A stretch of DNA of 12,402 bases from Bacteroidota bacterium (GCA_021789755.1 JAJYJD010000085.1:1-12402), one strand, 5' to 3'. Positions 5,928 through 12,402 are shown, numbered from the stretch's first letter. The notes: generated by a model from the letters alone, not told the origin. Translations and numbers: made by a program.

Positions 5928-7625
5928 TCATTTCACCAGTGCTTCTTCTTTCGCTTTCTTCAGAGGCGCACCACGATCGCCGAGCCTGGCGTAAGACAAT
6001 CCCTTGAAGCTCGGAATCGATTGGGCCAATTCGTCGAACACTTTCTCAGCGGACTGGTAGCGCATTTTGCCGCCGAGGAGGCTGCCGATTGCGGAGATGA
6101 TCTCCCACGACGACCGGACATTCCTGCGCGGACCTTTGTTCCACTTGTCGAATGCGCTCCCGAACTTGTCGAGCCTGCTCATGTTGAACCTGCCCGGGAC
6201 TCTTTCCTGCTCGAGAGTCGAGACCGCCGGCCGGGAAAGCTGCACACGTCCGAGGAAATTCACATACGTCCCGAATTTCTCGGCAAATGTCGCGCTCGGA
6301 AATACGACGTCGGCAAGCTGCGTGGTCTTCGTGCTGACCCAGTGATTCACGATCAGGACATCGAGCTTGGCGAGCAGTTCCTCACGCTCCTTGGTAGCAG
6401 CGATGTCGTCGTCCATGACATAGAGGGCCTTGATTTTTCCCGATGCGATGAGTTCGAAAATGCGGTTTACATCCGCACCTTTCGACGGCGCGACGCCGAC
6501 CTCGAGGGCACCGTACGCGTTCGGCGACTTATCTGCGCGTATCAGCAGGGCATCCTGGTCGCCCTCGATCTCGTGCCGGAAAAAATCGATGTTTTGAGTG
6601 CCGAGCACCTGTCTCGCAAATTTTCGGAGGACATAGTTGTCTTCGACCGATGCGAAAGCCGAGCCTAGAACGGCAATTTCGTCCTTCGAGAACGGTTTCA
6701 GCGCATCGGCGGCGTGCGCGAGCGCCTCATCCCAGCCGGCTTCCTGCAGAACCCCGTCTTTGCGGATCATTGGGGAGTTGAGTCGTTCACCGGAATTGAC
6801 GTGCCGGAATGAATTCAGCCTGCCGTTGTCGCAAATCCAGTAGTTGTTTACTTCCGGGTTGTGTCGCGGCGTGAGACGGAGAATCTCGTTGTTCCTCACC
6901 CAGATATTGACGTCGCAGCCCCGTGCACATCCGGGGCAAATTCCTTCCGTAGACGACGTCTCCCAGACTCTGGCTTTGAACCTGTATTCACGATTGGTGA
7001 GCGCCCCGACCGGACACAGGTCTATCACGTTCATCGAGTAGGGATTCGTAAGATCTTTGCCGGGGAAGGTGTCTATGAAGACCCTGTCGCCCCGCTCGAC
7101 GAATGTGAGGGTCGGCTCCTTCGCGATCTCGTCCATAAACCTGATGCAGCGCGAGCAAAGGATGCATCTCTCGGCATCGTAGACGACGTTCGGTCCGAGC
7201 GGGACCCGTTTCGGCTTTTTGTTTTTCGCTTCTTCGAAGGCGCTGTGCCCCGGACCGTGACTGTACGTGTAATCCTGAAGGTTGCACTCGCCCGCCTCGT
7301 CACATATCGGGCAATCAAGCGGATGGTTTATGAGTATGAACTCGAGAATCGCTTTTCTTGCCTCGACTGCTTTGTCCGAATTCACGTGTACCACCATACC
7401 TTCGGATACCTGCGTAGCGCACGCGATAGCCAGTTTCGGCATTTTTTCTATTTCAACGAGACACATCCTGCAATTGCCGGCAACGGACAATCCCGGATGC
7501 CAGCAGAAATGCGGGATCTCGACGCCGGCCTGCGCCGCCGCGCGGATCACCGTCGTGCCGTTTTCGACTTCTACAGTCTTTCCCTTCCCGTCAACGGGAT
7601 CTTCGACTATTGTTACCTTAGGCAT
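5928..7625 (-). CDS. nuoG: NADH-quinone oxidoreductase subunit G, short form
   Basis: 565 aa. All expected metal-site residues are visible: [2Fe-2S] C41, C52, C55, C69; the His-ligated cluster H101, C105, C108, C114 (HPLDCPICDEAGEC); [4Fe-4S] C154, C157, C160 with C204 (ERCILCSRC...DLCPVGAL); and a fourth site C230, C233, C237, C265 of the N7 kind. From about 270 on is a reduced molybdopterin-oxidoreductase-like domain (ADVVFPSATFAEKFGTYVN at about 425-445), shorter than in E. coli or Thermus NuoG, ending in a lysine-rich tail. It carries electrons from NuoF to NuoI in complex I. The stop is clean and there is no sign of a frameshift, so the short form looks natural. ATG at 7625 is preceded by TAGGA 4 nt upstream. 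No nuoE or nuoF lies next to it: ald is upstream instead. Confidence 0.94.
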   Translation of the reverse strand: MPKVTIVEDPVDGKGKTVEVENGTTVIRAAAQAGVEIPHFCWHPGLSVAGNCRMCLVEIEKMPKLAIACATQVSEGMVVHVNSDKAVEARKAILEFILINHPLDCPICDEAGECNLQDYTYSHGPGHSAFEEAKNKKPKRVPLGPNVVYDAERCILCSRCIRFMDEIAKEPTLTFVERGDRVFIDTFPGKDLTNPYSMNVIDLCPVGALTNREYRFKARVWETSSTEGICPGCARGCDVNIWVRNNEILRLTPRHNPEVNNYWICDNGRLNSFRHVNSGERLNSPMIRKDGVLQEAGWDEALAHAADALKPFSKDEIAVLGSAFASVEDNYVLRKFARQVLGTQNIDFFRHEIEGDQDALLIRADKSPNAYGALEVGVAPSKGADVNRIFELIASGKIKALYVMDDDIAATKEREELLAKLDVLIVNHWVSTKTTQLADVVFPSATFAEKFGTYVNFLGRVQLSRPAVSTLEQERVPGRFNMSRLDKFGSAFDKWNKGPRRNVRSSWEIISAIGSLLGGKMRYQSAEKVFDELAQSIPSFKGLSYARLGDRGAPLKKAKEEALVK

Positions 7626-7705
7626 TTCATCCTACCATTTCTAACGAAAATAAAGTAATAAATATGCATGTTTCCAAACAACAGCCAGGGAGCGATTTGG
7701 ATTTG

Positions 7706-7736
7706 CCATGAACCGGAAATTCCCCGGCATGGCCGG
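7706..7736 (-). other. Pair of overlapping hairpins between ald and nuoG
   Basis: Just after the ald stop codon two hairpins compete. One pairs CCATG with CATGG and CCGG with CCGG around a 7-nt loop with a 2-nt bulge (7706-7732). The other is CCGGC-CAT-GCCGG on the minus strand (7724-7736). Neither is followed by a T-run. They may end or stabilise the M16-ald transcript, leaving about 80 nt for a separate nuoG promoter; an AT-rich stretch with TATTTTCG near 7640-7650 is a weak candidate for its -7 box. Confidence 0.35.
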
Positions 7737-7744
7737 TGTTCGTT

Positions 7745-8860
7745 TCATTCCAGCACTTCCTCGACGGGCGTGTACGGGAAGTCGAATGCTTCTGCCACAT
7801 GCTCATAAGTAATTTTTCCGAATGCCATATTCAGACCGAGCTTCACCTCGTTGTTCGACTTCACAGCTTTCTTCCAGCCGCTGTCGGCAATCTGGAGAGC
7901 GTAAGGAAGCGTCGCGTTCGTCAGGGCGACGGTCGACGTGAACGGGACCGCGCCCGGCATGTTGGCAACGCAATAATGGACAACACCCTCGACGATATAT
8001 GTCGGGTTCTCGTGTGTCGTCGGATGGCATGTTTCGATGCAGCCGCCCTGATCGACGGAGACATCTACAATGACCGCGCCTTCCTTCATGTCTTTCAACA
8101 TTTCTTTCGTGACAAGCTTCGGTGCTTTCGCGCCGGGGATGAGAACCGCTCCGATGAGTACGTCCGCACGCGAGGCGGCTTTCCGGATATTGTACGGGTT
8201 CGAGGCAAGTGTCAATACATTCTTCGGCATGACATCGTCGAGATAGCGCAGCTTATACAGATCGTTGTCGAGAATCGTTACTTTAGCGCCGAACCCTGCA
8301 GCGATTCTTGCCGCATTTTGTCCGACGATACCGCCGCCGATGATAACGACGTCTGCGGGTTCGACCCCCGGCACTCCTCCAAGAAGAATGCCTCTTCCGC
8401 CCATGGTCTTCTCTATGTATTTCGCGCCTTCCTGAGGTGCCATTCTTCCGGCCACCTCGCTCATGGGAATGAGCAAAGGAAGCGACCGGTCCTGTCTCTG
8501 CACGGTCTCATAAGCTATGCAGACGCCTTTGGACTTCATCATGGCTTCGGTCAGCTCTTTGCTCGCAGCGAAGTGGAAATACGTGAAGACTATCTGCCCG
8601 TTCCGGATAAGCCTGTATTCCGGTTTGATGGGTTCCTTCACTTTCATGACCATTTCGGCAGCGCCGTAGACTTCTCCGGCAGTTGCGACGATTCCTGCAC
8701 CGGATTTCTTATACAACTCATCCGGGAAACCGCTTCCGACACCTGCATTTTTCTCCACAAGAACCTTGTGCCCGTGCGCGACCATCAACTCTACTCCCGC
8801 CGGCAGGAGTGCTACCCGGTTTTCATTTGGTTTTATTTCTTTCAGTAGTCCGACAATCAT
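7745..8860 (-). CDS. ald: Alanine dehydrogenase (NAD-dependent)
   Basis: 371 aa, full length. It interconverts L-alanine with pyruvate, ammonia and NADH in the cytoplasm. The residues known from characterised enzymes fall at the same numbers here: R15 (substrate), K75 (VMKVKEP), H96 (FTYFHFA) and D270 (VSVDQGG). The Rossmann loop GGGIVG spans 175-180, with the ribose-binding acidic residue at D198 (TILDND). The N-terminal MIVGLLKEIKPNENRVALLP is the usual family start. ATG at 8860 has AAAGGAG 10 nt upstream. It begins 37 nt after the M16 peptidase stop codon and is probably on the same mRNA. A function linked to the peptidase, such as amino-acid catabolism, is possible but not shown. Confidence 0.96.
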   Translation of the reverse strand: MIVGLLKEIKPNENRVALLPAGVELMVAHGHKVLVEKNAGVGSGFPDELYKKSGAGIVATAGEVYGAAEMVMKVKEPIKPEYRLIRNGQIVFTYFHFAASKELTEAMMKSKGVCIAYETVQRQDRSLPLLIPMSEVAGRMAPQEGAKYIEKTMGGRGILLGGVPGVEPADVVIIGGGIVGQNAARIAAGFGAKVTILDNDLYKLRYLDDVMPKNVLTLASNPYNIRKAASRADVLIGAVLIPGAKAPKLVTKEMLKDMKEGAVIVDVSVDQGGCIETCHPTTHENPTYIVEGVVHYCVANMPGAVPFTSTVALTNATLPYALQIADSGWKKAVKSNNEVKLGLNMAFGKITYEHVAEAFDFPYTPVEEVLE

Positions 8861-8897
8861 CGATTAGTTTCTCCTTTCAGGCGCAGCAGGATCTCCG

Positions 8898-10205
8898 CTA
8901 CGCATTCGACTTTTGGGGTAATATTCTGACCGAAGCAAATCCGTCCCTTGTAAGATTGCTCGCGGCCTCCGCGATGTCTGTTTCGCTGACTTTTTCTATA
9001 GACTCGAGCGATTCCGAAAACCTGGATTTCGCCCCGTAATAAAGCTCGTCTCTCGCGAAGAGCGAGGCCCTGTCCCATAGGCTCTCCAGAGAGAAAATTA
9101 TTCCCGCCTTCAGCTGCGCCTTGGCCCTGCCGACTTCTTCCTTCGTCGGACCGTGCTGCACAAACTCGTCTATCGTCGCGTAGATCCTCTTCTCCGCCTT
9201 CGCGAAATCTCCCGCAGCCGTGCAGGCGTATATCCCCGTCACGCCGATGTCCGCATATGCGGAGCCGTACGAGTATATCGTATATGCAAGCCCGCCCTTC
9301 TCACGTACGTTCTTATAGAGCCTCGAGCTCGACCCGTCCCCGAGAATGACTCCGACCATGGAAGCGGCATACCTTTGCGGATCGTCCAAACCCGGCCCGG
9401 GCGCGCCCAGGATAAGATGCGCCTGCTTACCCGTACCCCGCCGGACTGTATGATTCCCCGCCCCGTTGAATTTCGGCTTCTTCCTGATGAAAATCTTCGA
9501 AGCTGGCGCCAACGGGGCGAAGAATTCTGAAACAAGATCAATCAGGATTTCCCTGTCGAAGTTGCCGGCGACACTGACGACAATTCTGTCTGCCGTGAAG
9601 TTCCTGGAATGAAAACTGCGAAGGTCGCGCGTCCTGAAACCGCGAAGAACCGAGGACTTTCCGATTATCGGCATGGACAGCGAATTGCCGTCGAAAATCC
9701 TTTCCTCTATGAAGTCCATCCCCCAATCCTCGGGATCGTCGTACACTTCCTGCATTTCGGAAAGGACTACTTTTCTTTCGTTCTGCAAATCGGATTCTTT
9801 GAACTCCGGATCAATTACAAGGTCCGACAGTACGTGCATGGTCTGCGGAAGTTCATCTTTGAACACTTTGGCGTAGTAACAGGAGAATTCCTTGGTCGTG
9901 AAGGCGTTAATGTACCCGCCCCGTCCCTCGATGCTTCCCACGATCTCTTCCGCCGTAAAATGGCCGGTGCCCTTGAAAACCATGTGCTCTATCAAGTGGG
10001 TAAGGCCGTTCTCTTCCTTCTTCTCGTCGCGTGAACCGAAGTTCACCCAGACACCGACCGCAATGCTCTCTACCGACGGTATGCTCTCACCGATCACCGT
10101 GACACCGTTCGGCAGCTTCTGCCTGAACGGCTCACTGAGACTGGGGTAGCGAACTTTGAGACTTACTGGAGAAGTGCGTTTACGTATTCGATGGCTTTTC
10201 CGCAT
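8898..10205 (-). CDS. M16-family zinc metallopeptidase (processing-peptidase-like)
   Basis: 435 aa with the chosen start. The inverted zinc motif H70-L-I-E73-H74 (THLIEHMVFKGT) is followed 76 residues later by E150 (NERKVVLSEM), the third zinc ligand, exactly as in beta-MPP-type enzymes. The first M16 domain (about 25-230) is active. The second (about 240-430) contains GGLAYTIYSYGSAYADIG, typical of the C-terminal half. These single-chain, roughly 45-kDa bacterial forms degrade or process peptides as dimers. No signal peptide is evident, so it is probably cytoplasmic. The start is uncertain: ATG at 10205 lacks a ribosome site, and GTG at 10310 would add 35 residues without family resemblance. 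A TATTTTTG box ends 6 nt before the ATG, which favours the short form. It is probably the first gene of a unit with ald. Confidence 0.9.
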   Translation of the reverse strand: MRKSHRIRKRTSPVSLKVRYPSLSEPFRQKLPNGVTVIGESIPSVESIAVGVWVNFGSRDEKKEENGLTHLIEHMVFKGTGHFTAEEIVGSIEGRGGYINAFTTKEFSCYYAKVFKDELPQTMHVLSDLVIDPEFKESDLQNERKVVLSEMQEVYDDPEDWGMDFIEERIFDGNSLSMPIIGKSSVLRGFRTRDLRSFHSRNFTADRIVVSVAGNFDREILIDLVSEFFAPLAPASKIFIRKKPKFNGAGNHTVRRGTGKQAHLILGAPGPGLDDPQRYAASMVGVILGDGSSSRLYKNVREKGGLAYTIYSYGSAYADIGVTGIYACTAAGDFAKAEKRIYATIDEFVQHGPTKEEVGRAKAQLKAGIIFSLESLWDRASLFARDELYYGAKSRFSESLESIEKVSETDIAEAASNLTRDGFASVRILPQKSNA

Positions 10206-10211
10206 TTTGTG

Positions 10212-10219
10212 CAAAAATA
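10212..10219 (-). promoter_or_regulatory. Candidate -7 box before the M16 peptidase gene
   Basis: The minus strand reads TATTTTTG, a full match to the Bacteroidota box TAnnTTTG, ending 6 nt before ATG at 10205. TTG elements occur 15 nt (10237-10235) and 22 nt (10244-10242) upstream, neither at the ideal 19-21 nt. If real, transcription would start almost at the ATG and the mRNA would be leaderless. Confidence 0.3.
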
Positions 10220-10316
10220 TATCATTCGGGGCGACAATAATCAATTTAGAGTCTCGCGACACCTGATAGGGGTTACCATGTCGCCCGCGCCACACCGAAA
10301 ATGAAACCACATCTCA

Positions 10317-10348
10317 TTGCCTTTTCATGCCGATTTTGATTATCTTTA
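10317..10348 (+). promoter_or_regulatory. Candidate promoter of tRNA-Arg
   Basis: TTG (10317-10319) is followed after 21 nt by TATCTTTA (10341-10348), 7 of 8 matches to TAnnTTTG. The implied start, about 10352-10355, lies just before the tRNA 5' end at 10358, as is common for a singly transcribed tRNA. Confidence 0.35.
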
Positions 10349-10357
10349 TTCTGCAAT

Positions 10358-10431
10358 GCGCCCATAGCTCAATTGGATAGAGCAACGGCCTTCTAAGCCG
10401 TAGGTTGTTGGTTCGAGTCCAACTGGGCGTA
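10358..10431 (+). tRNA. tRNA-Arg (anticodon TCT)
   Basis: A complete 74-nt cloverleaf. The acceptor stem GCGCCCA / TGGGCGT is 7 bp with a G1-U72 wobble, and the discriminator is A. The D stem is GCTC/GAGC, the anticodon stem ACGGC/GCCGT with loop CTTCTAA, and the T stem GTTGG/CCAAC with loop TTCGAGT. The anticodon TCT reads AGA and AGG arginine codons. CCA is not encoded and would be added afterwards. It stands alone, with no other tRNA nearby and no integrase gene or repeat of its 3' end within view. Confidence 0.97.
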
Positions 10432-10546
10432 CTCCTTCCAAAGTCAAAGCTCAAAAGTCAAAAATGAACTCCGTTGAGAGGTTTCCTGGAGCGATGCAGA
10501 CTCATCTGTTTGATAAGTAGGGAACATGCGGTATCAGAGCAGGGGC

Positions 10547-10578
10547 AAAAAAAAAGCCCGGCACTGAATGTGCCGAGC
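10547..10578 (-). terminator. Intrinsic terminator of the secreted-protein gene
   Basis: On the minus strand, 40 nt after the stop codon, GCTCGGCAC / GTGCCGGGC forms a 9-bp stem with one G-U pair and a 5-nt loop, followed directly by nine T's. It is one of two stem-plus-T-run terminators in the window and the stronger one. It also separates this gene from the tRNA. Confidence 0.9.
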
Positions 10579-10618
10579 CTCTTTCGCCATCTAGTACAGG
10601 AGGGGGAGTGCGAAACTT

Positions 10619-11125
10619 TTAGTAAGCAACCGTCAGGGTGAAGGTTCCTGAATAAGCGCCGGGAGTCTGACCGGCCCCTATTGACCCCACACCTCCACCT
10701 AACCAGAAGTAGTAGTTTGAGGATGAATAGTTGGCACCGCTGAGTGTCACGGTTGAGCCGCTCGCGATATTTAGATTAGATGGACTTGCCTGATTGGCAG
10801 AGCTCGGGTCACCGTTCAAATTGGGAGTGAATGTCAGGGTACTGCTGCTCGGCCCGTTCAGTGTTACCGCTGCGAATGTTATGTGAATGAGAGAGTTGCC
10901 GTTTCCGGTCAGGGTGAATTGGATTGGGCTTGTCGTCGGATCAACTGGCGTTGGGGTGGTACCCGCTATCAGCGTACCAAGGTTGAGAGTCGCGGTGTTT
11001 ACCGAAAGCTGTATAGCTTGAATGACCGAAGCATTGATAGTAACCGGCTGACCGGCGCTGTTTTGCGCGAATGACATTCCGACGGTTGCGAAAACCATCG
11101 CTGCTGTTAACATTAACTTCTTCAT
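10619..11125 (-). CDS. Secreted DUF4402-like beta-sandwich protein
   Basis: 168 aa. The signal peptide is MKKLMLTAAMVFATVGMSFA, with cleavage after residue 20 (SFA before QN). The mature part is rich in Ser, Thr, Asn and Gly and poor in charged residues. It starts GQPVTINASVIQAIQLSV and ends AGQTPGAYSGTFTLTVAY. That last stretch, with the G-x-Y-S-G-T-F-T-L-T-V-x-Y pattern, is the hallmark of DUF4402-type surface or fimbria-like proteins, so a beta-rich surface or extracellular protein is likely. No enzyme motif is seen. The start at 11125 is fixed by AGGAGG 6 nt upstream and by the signal peptide; an in-frame ATG further up would place the signal sequence internally. It has its own terminator and a long upstream non-coding region. 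Confidence 0.82.
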   Translation of the reverse strand: MKKLMLTAAMVFATVGMSFAQNSAGQPVTINASVIQAIQLSVNTATLNLGTLIAGTTPTPVDPTTSPIQFTLTGNGNSLIHITFAAVTLNGPSSSTLTFTPNLNGDPSSANQASPSNLNIASGSTVTLSGANYSSSNYYFWLGGGVGSIGAGQTPGAYSGTFTLTVAY

Positions 11126-11288
11126 GGCTAACCTCCTGATAGATGTTCTTGTCTTTGAAATTTCTGAACCCGTTGAAGCCGTATTTAAACTCATGTTTTT
11201 CATAACCAAGCATATAGCCAACAACATGCGTGCCGGAACCAATAGGCTCAGAAACAGCGCATTGCAGGTTTGTATCAAGTAAGCAGTT
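11126..11288. other. Upstream region of the secreted-protein gene
   Basis: This part of the 859-nt gap between two divergent genes encodes no recognisable protein. It must hold the promoter of the minus-strand secreted protein. TATGCTTG on the minus strand near 11200-11210 matches the -7 box at 7 of 8 positions but has no well-spaced TTG. A promoter for the plus-strand RNA candidate that follows might also lie here; I could not pick one out. Confidence 0.4.
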
Positions 11289-11476
11289 GGGGAGGTTACG
11301 GAATCGTAACAGACGCGAGCCTCTCCGTGTGGGAGCCGGAGTCTTGAAGACCCGGTGTTTGCGAATTTACGTGGGATTAAAACGGACTCAGTTCGACGCT
11401 ATACCGGCTAATCTCCTCGAACATGATAGAGTAATGAACGAGGAGCCCTATTCCTTGGATGTGCAATGGTGATTGC
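11289..11476 (+). ncRNA. Candidate structured RNA with two alternative folds (unassigned)
   Basis: Fold A: CGTAA 11305-11309 with TTACG 11367-11371; CGCGA 11314-11318 with TTGCG 11359-11363; CTCTC 11321-11325 with GGGAG 11331-11335; CCGG-A-GTCT 11336-11344 with AGAC-CCGG 11348-11355. Fold B: GGGGAG 11289-11294 with CTCTCC 11321-11326 around the hairpin GTTACG-GAAT-CGTAAC 11295-11310. B excludes A. Downstream, GGGATTA 11373-11379 with TAATCTC 11409-11415 competes with CTCCTCG 11413-11419 and CGAGGAG 11439-11445. GCAAT-GGTG-ATTGC closes the region. All wobble pairs are G-U only when the plus strand is the RNA. An 80-codon reading frame crosses the region but looks like no protein I know. It matches no RNA family I recognise. 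The folds were found by eye, so a chance origin is possible. Confidence 0.3.
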
Positions 11477-11566
11477 CGTTCTGAACCTTCCATCAATACT
11501 CTTCTCGTGATTACTTGTACCCACCAAGGTCACCAATTTCACGCTAGCATTTGTTGGGCAGAAGTT

Positions 11567-11603
11567 CTCGGGTTTTCCAGAATTCTGGAAAATCGGATCC
11601 GAG
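11567..11603 (+). repeat. 20-bp perfect palindrome inside a larger hairpin
   Basis: TTTTCCAGAATTCTGGAAAA (11573-11592) is its own reverse complement. It is enclosed by CTCGG (11567-11571) and CCGAG (11599-11603), which also pair, leaving an uneven internal loop of G against TCGGAT. A second palindrome, CGGATCCG (11594-11601), overlaps the 3' arm. ATTCTGGAA of the palindrome recurs at 11614-11622, inside the next hairpin. It could be a protein-binding dyad or the penultimate hairpin of the RNA. Confidence 0.6.
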
Positions 11604-11611
11604 TTTGTCCG

Positions 11612-11647
11612 GGATTCTGGAATTGCTAAACCCGGAATCCGTTTTTT
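11612..11647 (+). terminator. Probable intrinsic terminator with no known gene before it
   Basis: GGATTCTGG (11612-11620) pairs with CCGGAATCC (11632-11640), 9 bp with one G-U, over an 11-nt loop. G then six T's follow (11642-11647). It points along the plus strand, yet no plus-strand protein gene precedes it within 1 kb, the tRNA being the nearest. It would end a transcript through 11289-11476, or act as an attenuator before the lipoprotein gene. Confidence 0.55.
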
Positions 11648-11984
11648 CTGGCTAATTCAAGGGGTTGGATTGAGGCACGTAAGTTGAGCCTTTGTAGAGT
11701 GCCAGGGTCAAATCGATGACCGGGGGATTTTGGTTTCTTTGTGGAACTTAAGAAATTACGTCAATTTCGGATTGAAAGGCTCTTCGTTTCAGATTTGCGC
11801 CGACAGAAGTATGGAGTTAACTTCTTTAGGAATTTGCCGTGATGCAGGTGACTTCGACTACAAAGAGGGGGACCGCCTTTAGACTAGTGCCAGACGCGGA
11901 GGTAGTACCGCGAGTCGTGATAGGGTTGTATATGTTCTCAGAGAGAGCTAAAAACCTTTCCACAAGGGAATAAGAGGAACGAAG
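11648..11984 (+). other. Non-coding stretch before the lipoprotein gene
   Basis: About 337 nt without a convincing reading frame. It holds short hairpins, GGTCA-AATCGA-TGACC (11706-11721) and CGCGG-N8-CCGCG (11895-11912), and CCTT-TCCAC-AAGG near the gene start. The promoter and leader of the lipoprotein gene must lie here. I see no known riboswitch and no clear promoter. Confidence 0.4.
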
Positions 11985-12402
11985 ATGCACAAGCACGAAT
12001 TGATCCAGCGATTATTTCTTCTGGCGGTACTCACAGCGTTTTCGTTTAGCTGCAAATCATCTCCCACAGGGCCACACGTCGGTCAGAACCTGCAGCTCTC
12101 AACGGATTATGTGACATGTACGGAAGTGTGGCTGAAGGTAGCGTACAGCGGTCAGCCGCCAGTGGTCAGCGGCGGAGAGTTCAAGATAACCAGAGACGGC
12201 GATACGGTCCTGACAGGAAACTTGAGCGGTTCGGATACGACGGTGATCGACACGACTGCACAACCGGAACAGGCCTACACTTATAAAGCATACCGGTACA
12301 TTAGAAAGCAGGTATCCGACACAAGCCTGCCCATTCAGGTGACTACCATGGACACGACGAGCAACAACTTCACATGGCAGACATATACGTTCGGTGGGGA
12401 CG
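11985..12402 (+). CDS. Lipoprotein, N-terminal part (gene runs off the right edge)
   Basis: 139 codons are visible. MHKHELIQRLFLLAVLTAFSFSC is a lipoprotein signal peptide with the lipid-bearing Cys at residue 23. The -3 residue is Ser rather than the usual Leu, but the hydrophobic core and the short KSSPTGP linker after the Cys are typical. The product is probably anchored in the outer or inner membrane facing the periplasm or outside. The mature part has fibronectin-III-like beta features: a CTEVWLKVAY strand, a GGEFKITRDGDTVLTGNLSG repeat unit, YTYKAYR, and VTTMDTTSNNFTWQTYTFGGD at the edge. Proteins with this start in Ignavibacteria-like genomes often continue into repeat or propeller domains, which cannot be seen here. 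ATG at 11985 has GAGG 7 nt upstream. It diverges from the secreted-protein gene. Confidence 0.8.
   Translation, partial: MHKHELIQRLFLLAVLTAFSFSCKSSPTGPHVGQNLQLSTDYVTCTEVWLKVAYSGQPPVVSGGEFKITRDGDTVLTGNLSGSDTTVIDTTAQPEQAYTYKAYRYIRKQVSDTSLPIQVTTMDTTSNNFTWQTYTFGGD

Noticed and set aside
7736..8848. Long plus-strand open frame opposite ald, and similar ones opposite nuoG and the M16 gene
   Set aside because: Shadow frames: the opposite strand encodes proteins with complete catalytic motifs, and the plus frames have no recognisable features.
10358..10431. tRNA-Arg as an integration site for a mobile element
   Set aside because: No integrase gene and no repeat of the tRNA 3' end were seen in the flanking 2 kb.
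11126..11278. Longer N-terminus for the secreted protein, from 11278
   Set aside because: It would bury the signal peptide; AGGAGG sits 6 nt before the internal ATG at 11125.
11230..11472. 80-codon plus-strand reading frame in the gap before the lipoprotein
   Set aside because: Composition is arginine-rich and resembles no protein I recognise, no ribosome site is evident, and the same bases form paired RNA helices. I lean to RNA, but a small protein is not excluded.
11289..11476. Group II intron or RNase P / tmRNA fragment
   Set aside because: No domain V signature, no tmRNA or RNase P core sequences, and no reverse transcriptase gene nearby.

Overview
The window looks like a piece of a bacterial chromosome from the FCB group (Bacteroidota/Ignavibacteria-like). 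The grounds are indirect. The last gene is a lipoprotein with an SPTGP motif after the lipid cysteine and a DTTSNNFTW-type segment that I associate with Ignavibacteria. Several candidate promoters resemble the Bacteroidota TTG / TAnnTTTG type. The 168-aa secreted protein has a DUF4402-like C-terminus. No lineage marker such as rRNA is present, so this is an inference. Most genes are ordinary housekeeping or transport genes, and I see no transposase, integrase, CRISPR array, phage gene or defence cassette.

Layout from left to right. At 1-181 is the 5' end of an exported protein (minus). At 357-2565 (minus) an NRAMP Mn/Fe transporter gene (mntH) overlaps by 8 nt a tandem universal stress protein gene that starts with TTG. 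Divergent from it at 2784-3506 (plus) is a ZIP-family metal transporter. The two metal transporters share a 218-nt intergenic region holding two good inverted repeats, which are candidate metal-responsive control sites. At 3645-4058 (minus) is a YjbQ/UPF0047 protein, followed by nuoI, nuoH and nuoG (transcribed G to H to I, minus). These encode the Fe-S scaffold subunit, the quinone-site membrane subunit and the 2x[4Fe-4S] connector of respiratory complex I, apart from the other complex I genes. Upstream of nuoG are alanine dehydrogenase (ald) and an M16 zinc peptidase, 37 nt apart and probably co-transcribed. A tRNA-Arg(TCT) lies at 10358-10431 (plus). A secreted protein (minus, with a clear intrinsic terminator) and a partial lipoprotein (plus) diverge from an 859-nt non-coding region, 11126-11984.

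The best candidate for something undescribed is that last region. On the plus strand, 11289-11476 can form two mutually exclusive sets of helices. Their wobble pairs are G-U only if the plus strand is the RNA. About 90 nt further on there are a 20-bp perfect palindrome in a nested hairpin and a hairpin followed by six T's. This reads as a structured RNA of about 350 nt with its own terminator, or as a leader element. It rests on hand-folding only and needs covariation evidence.
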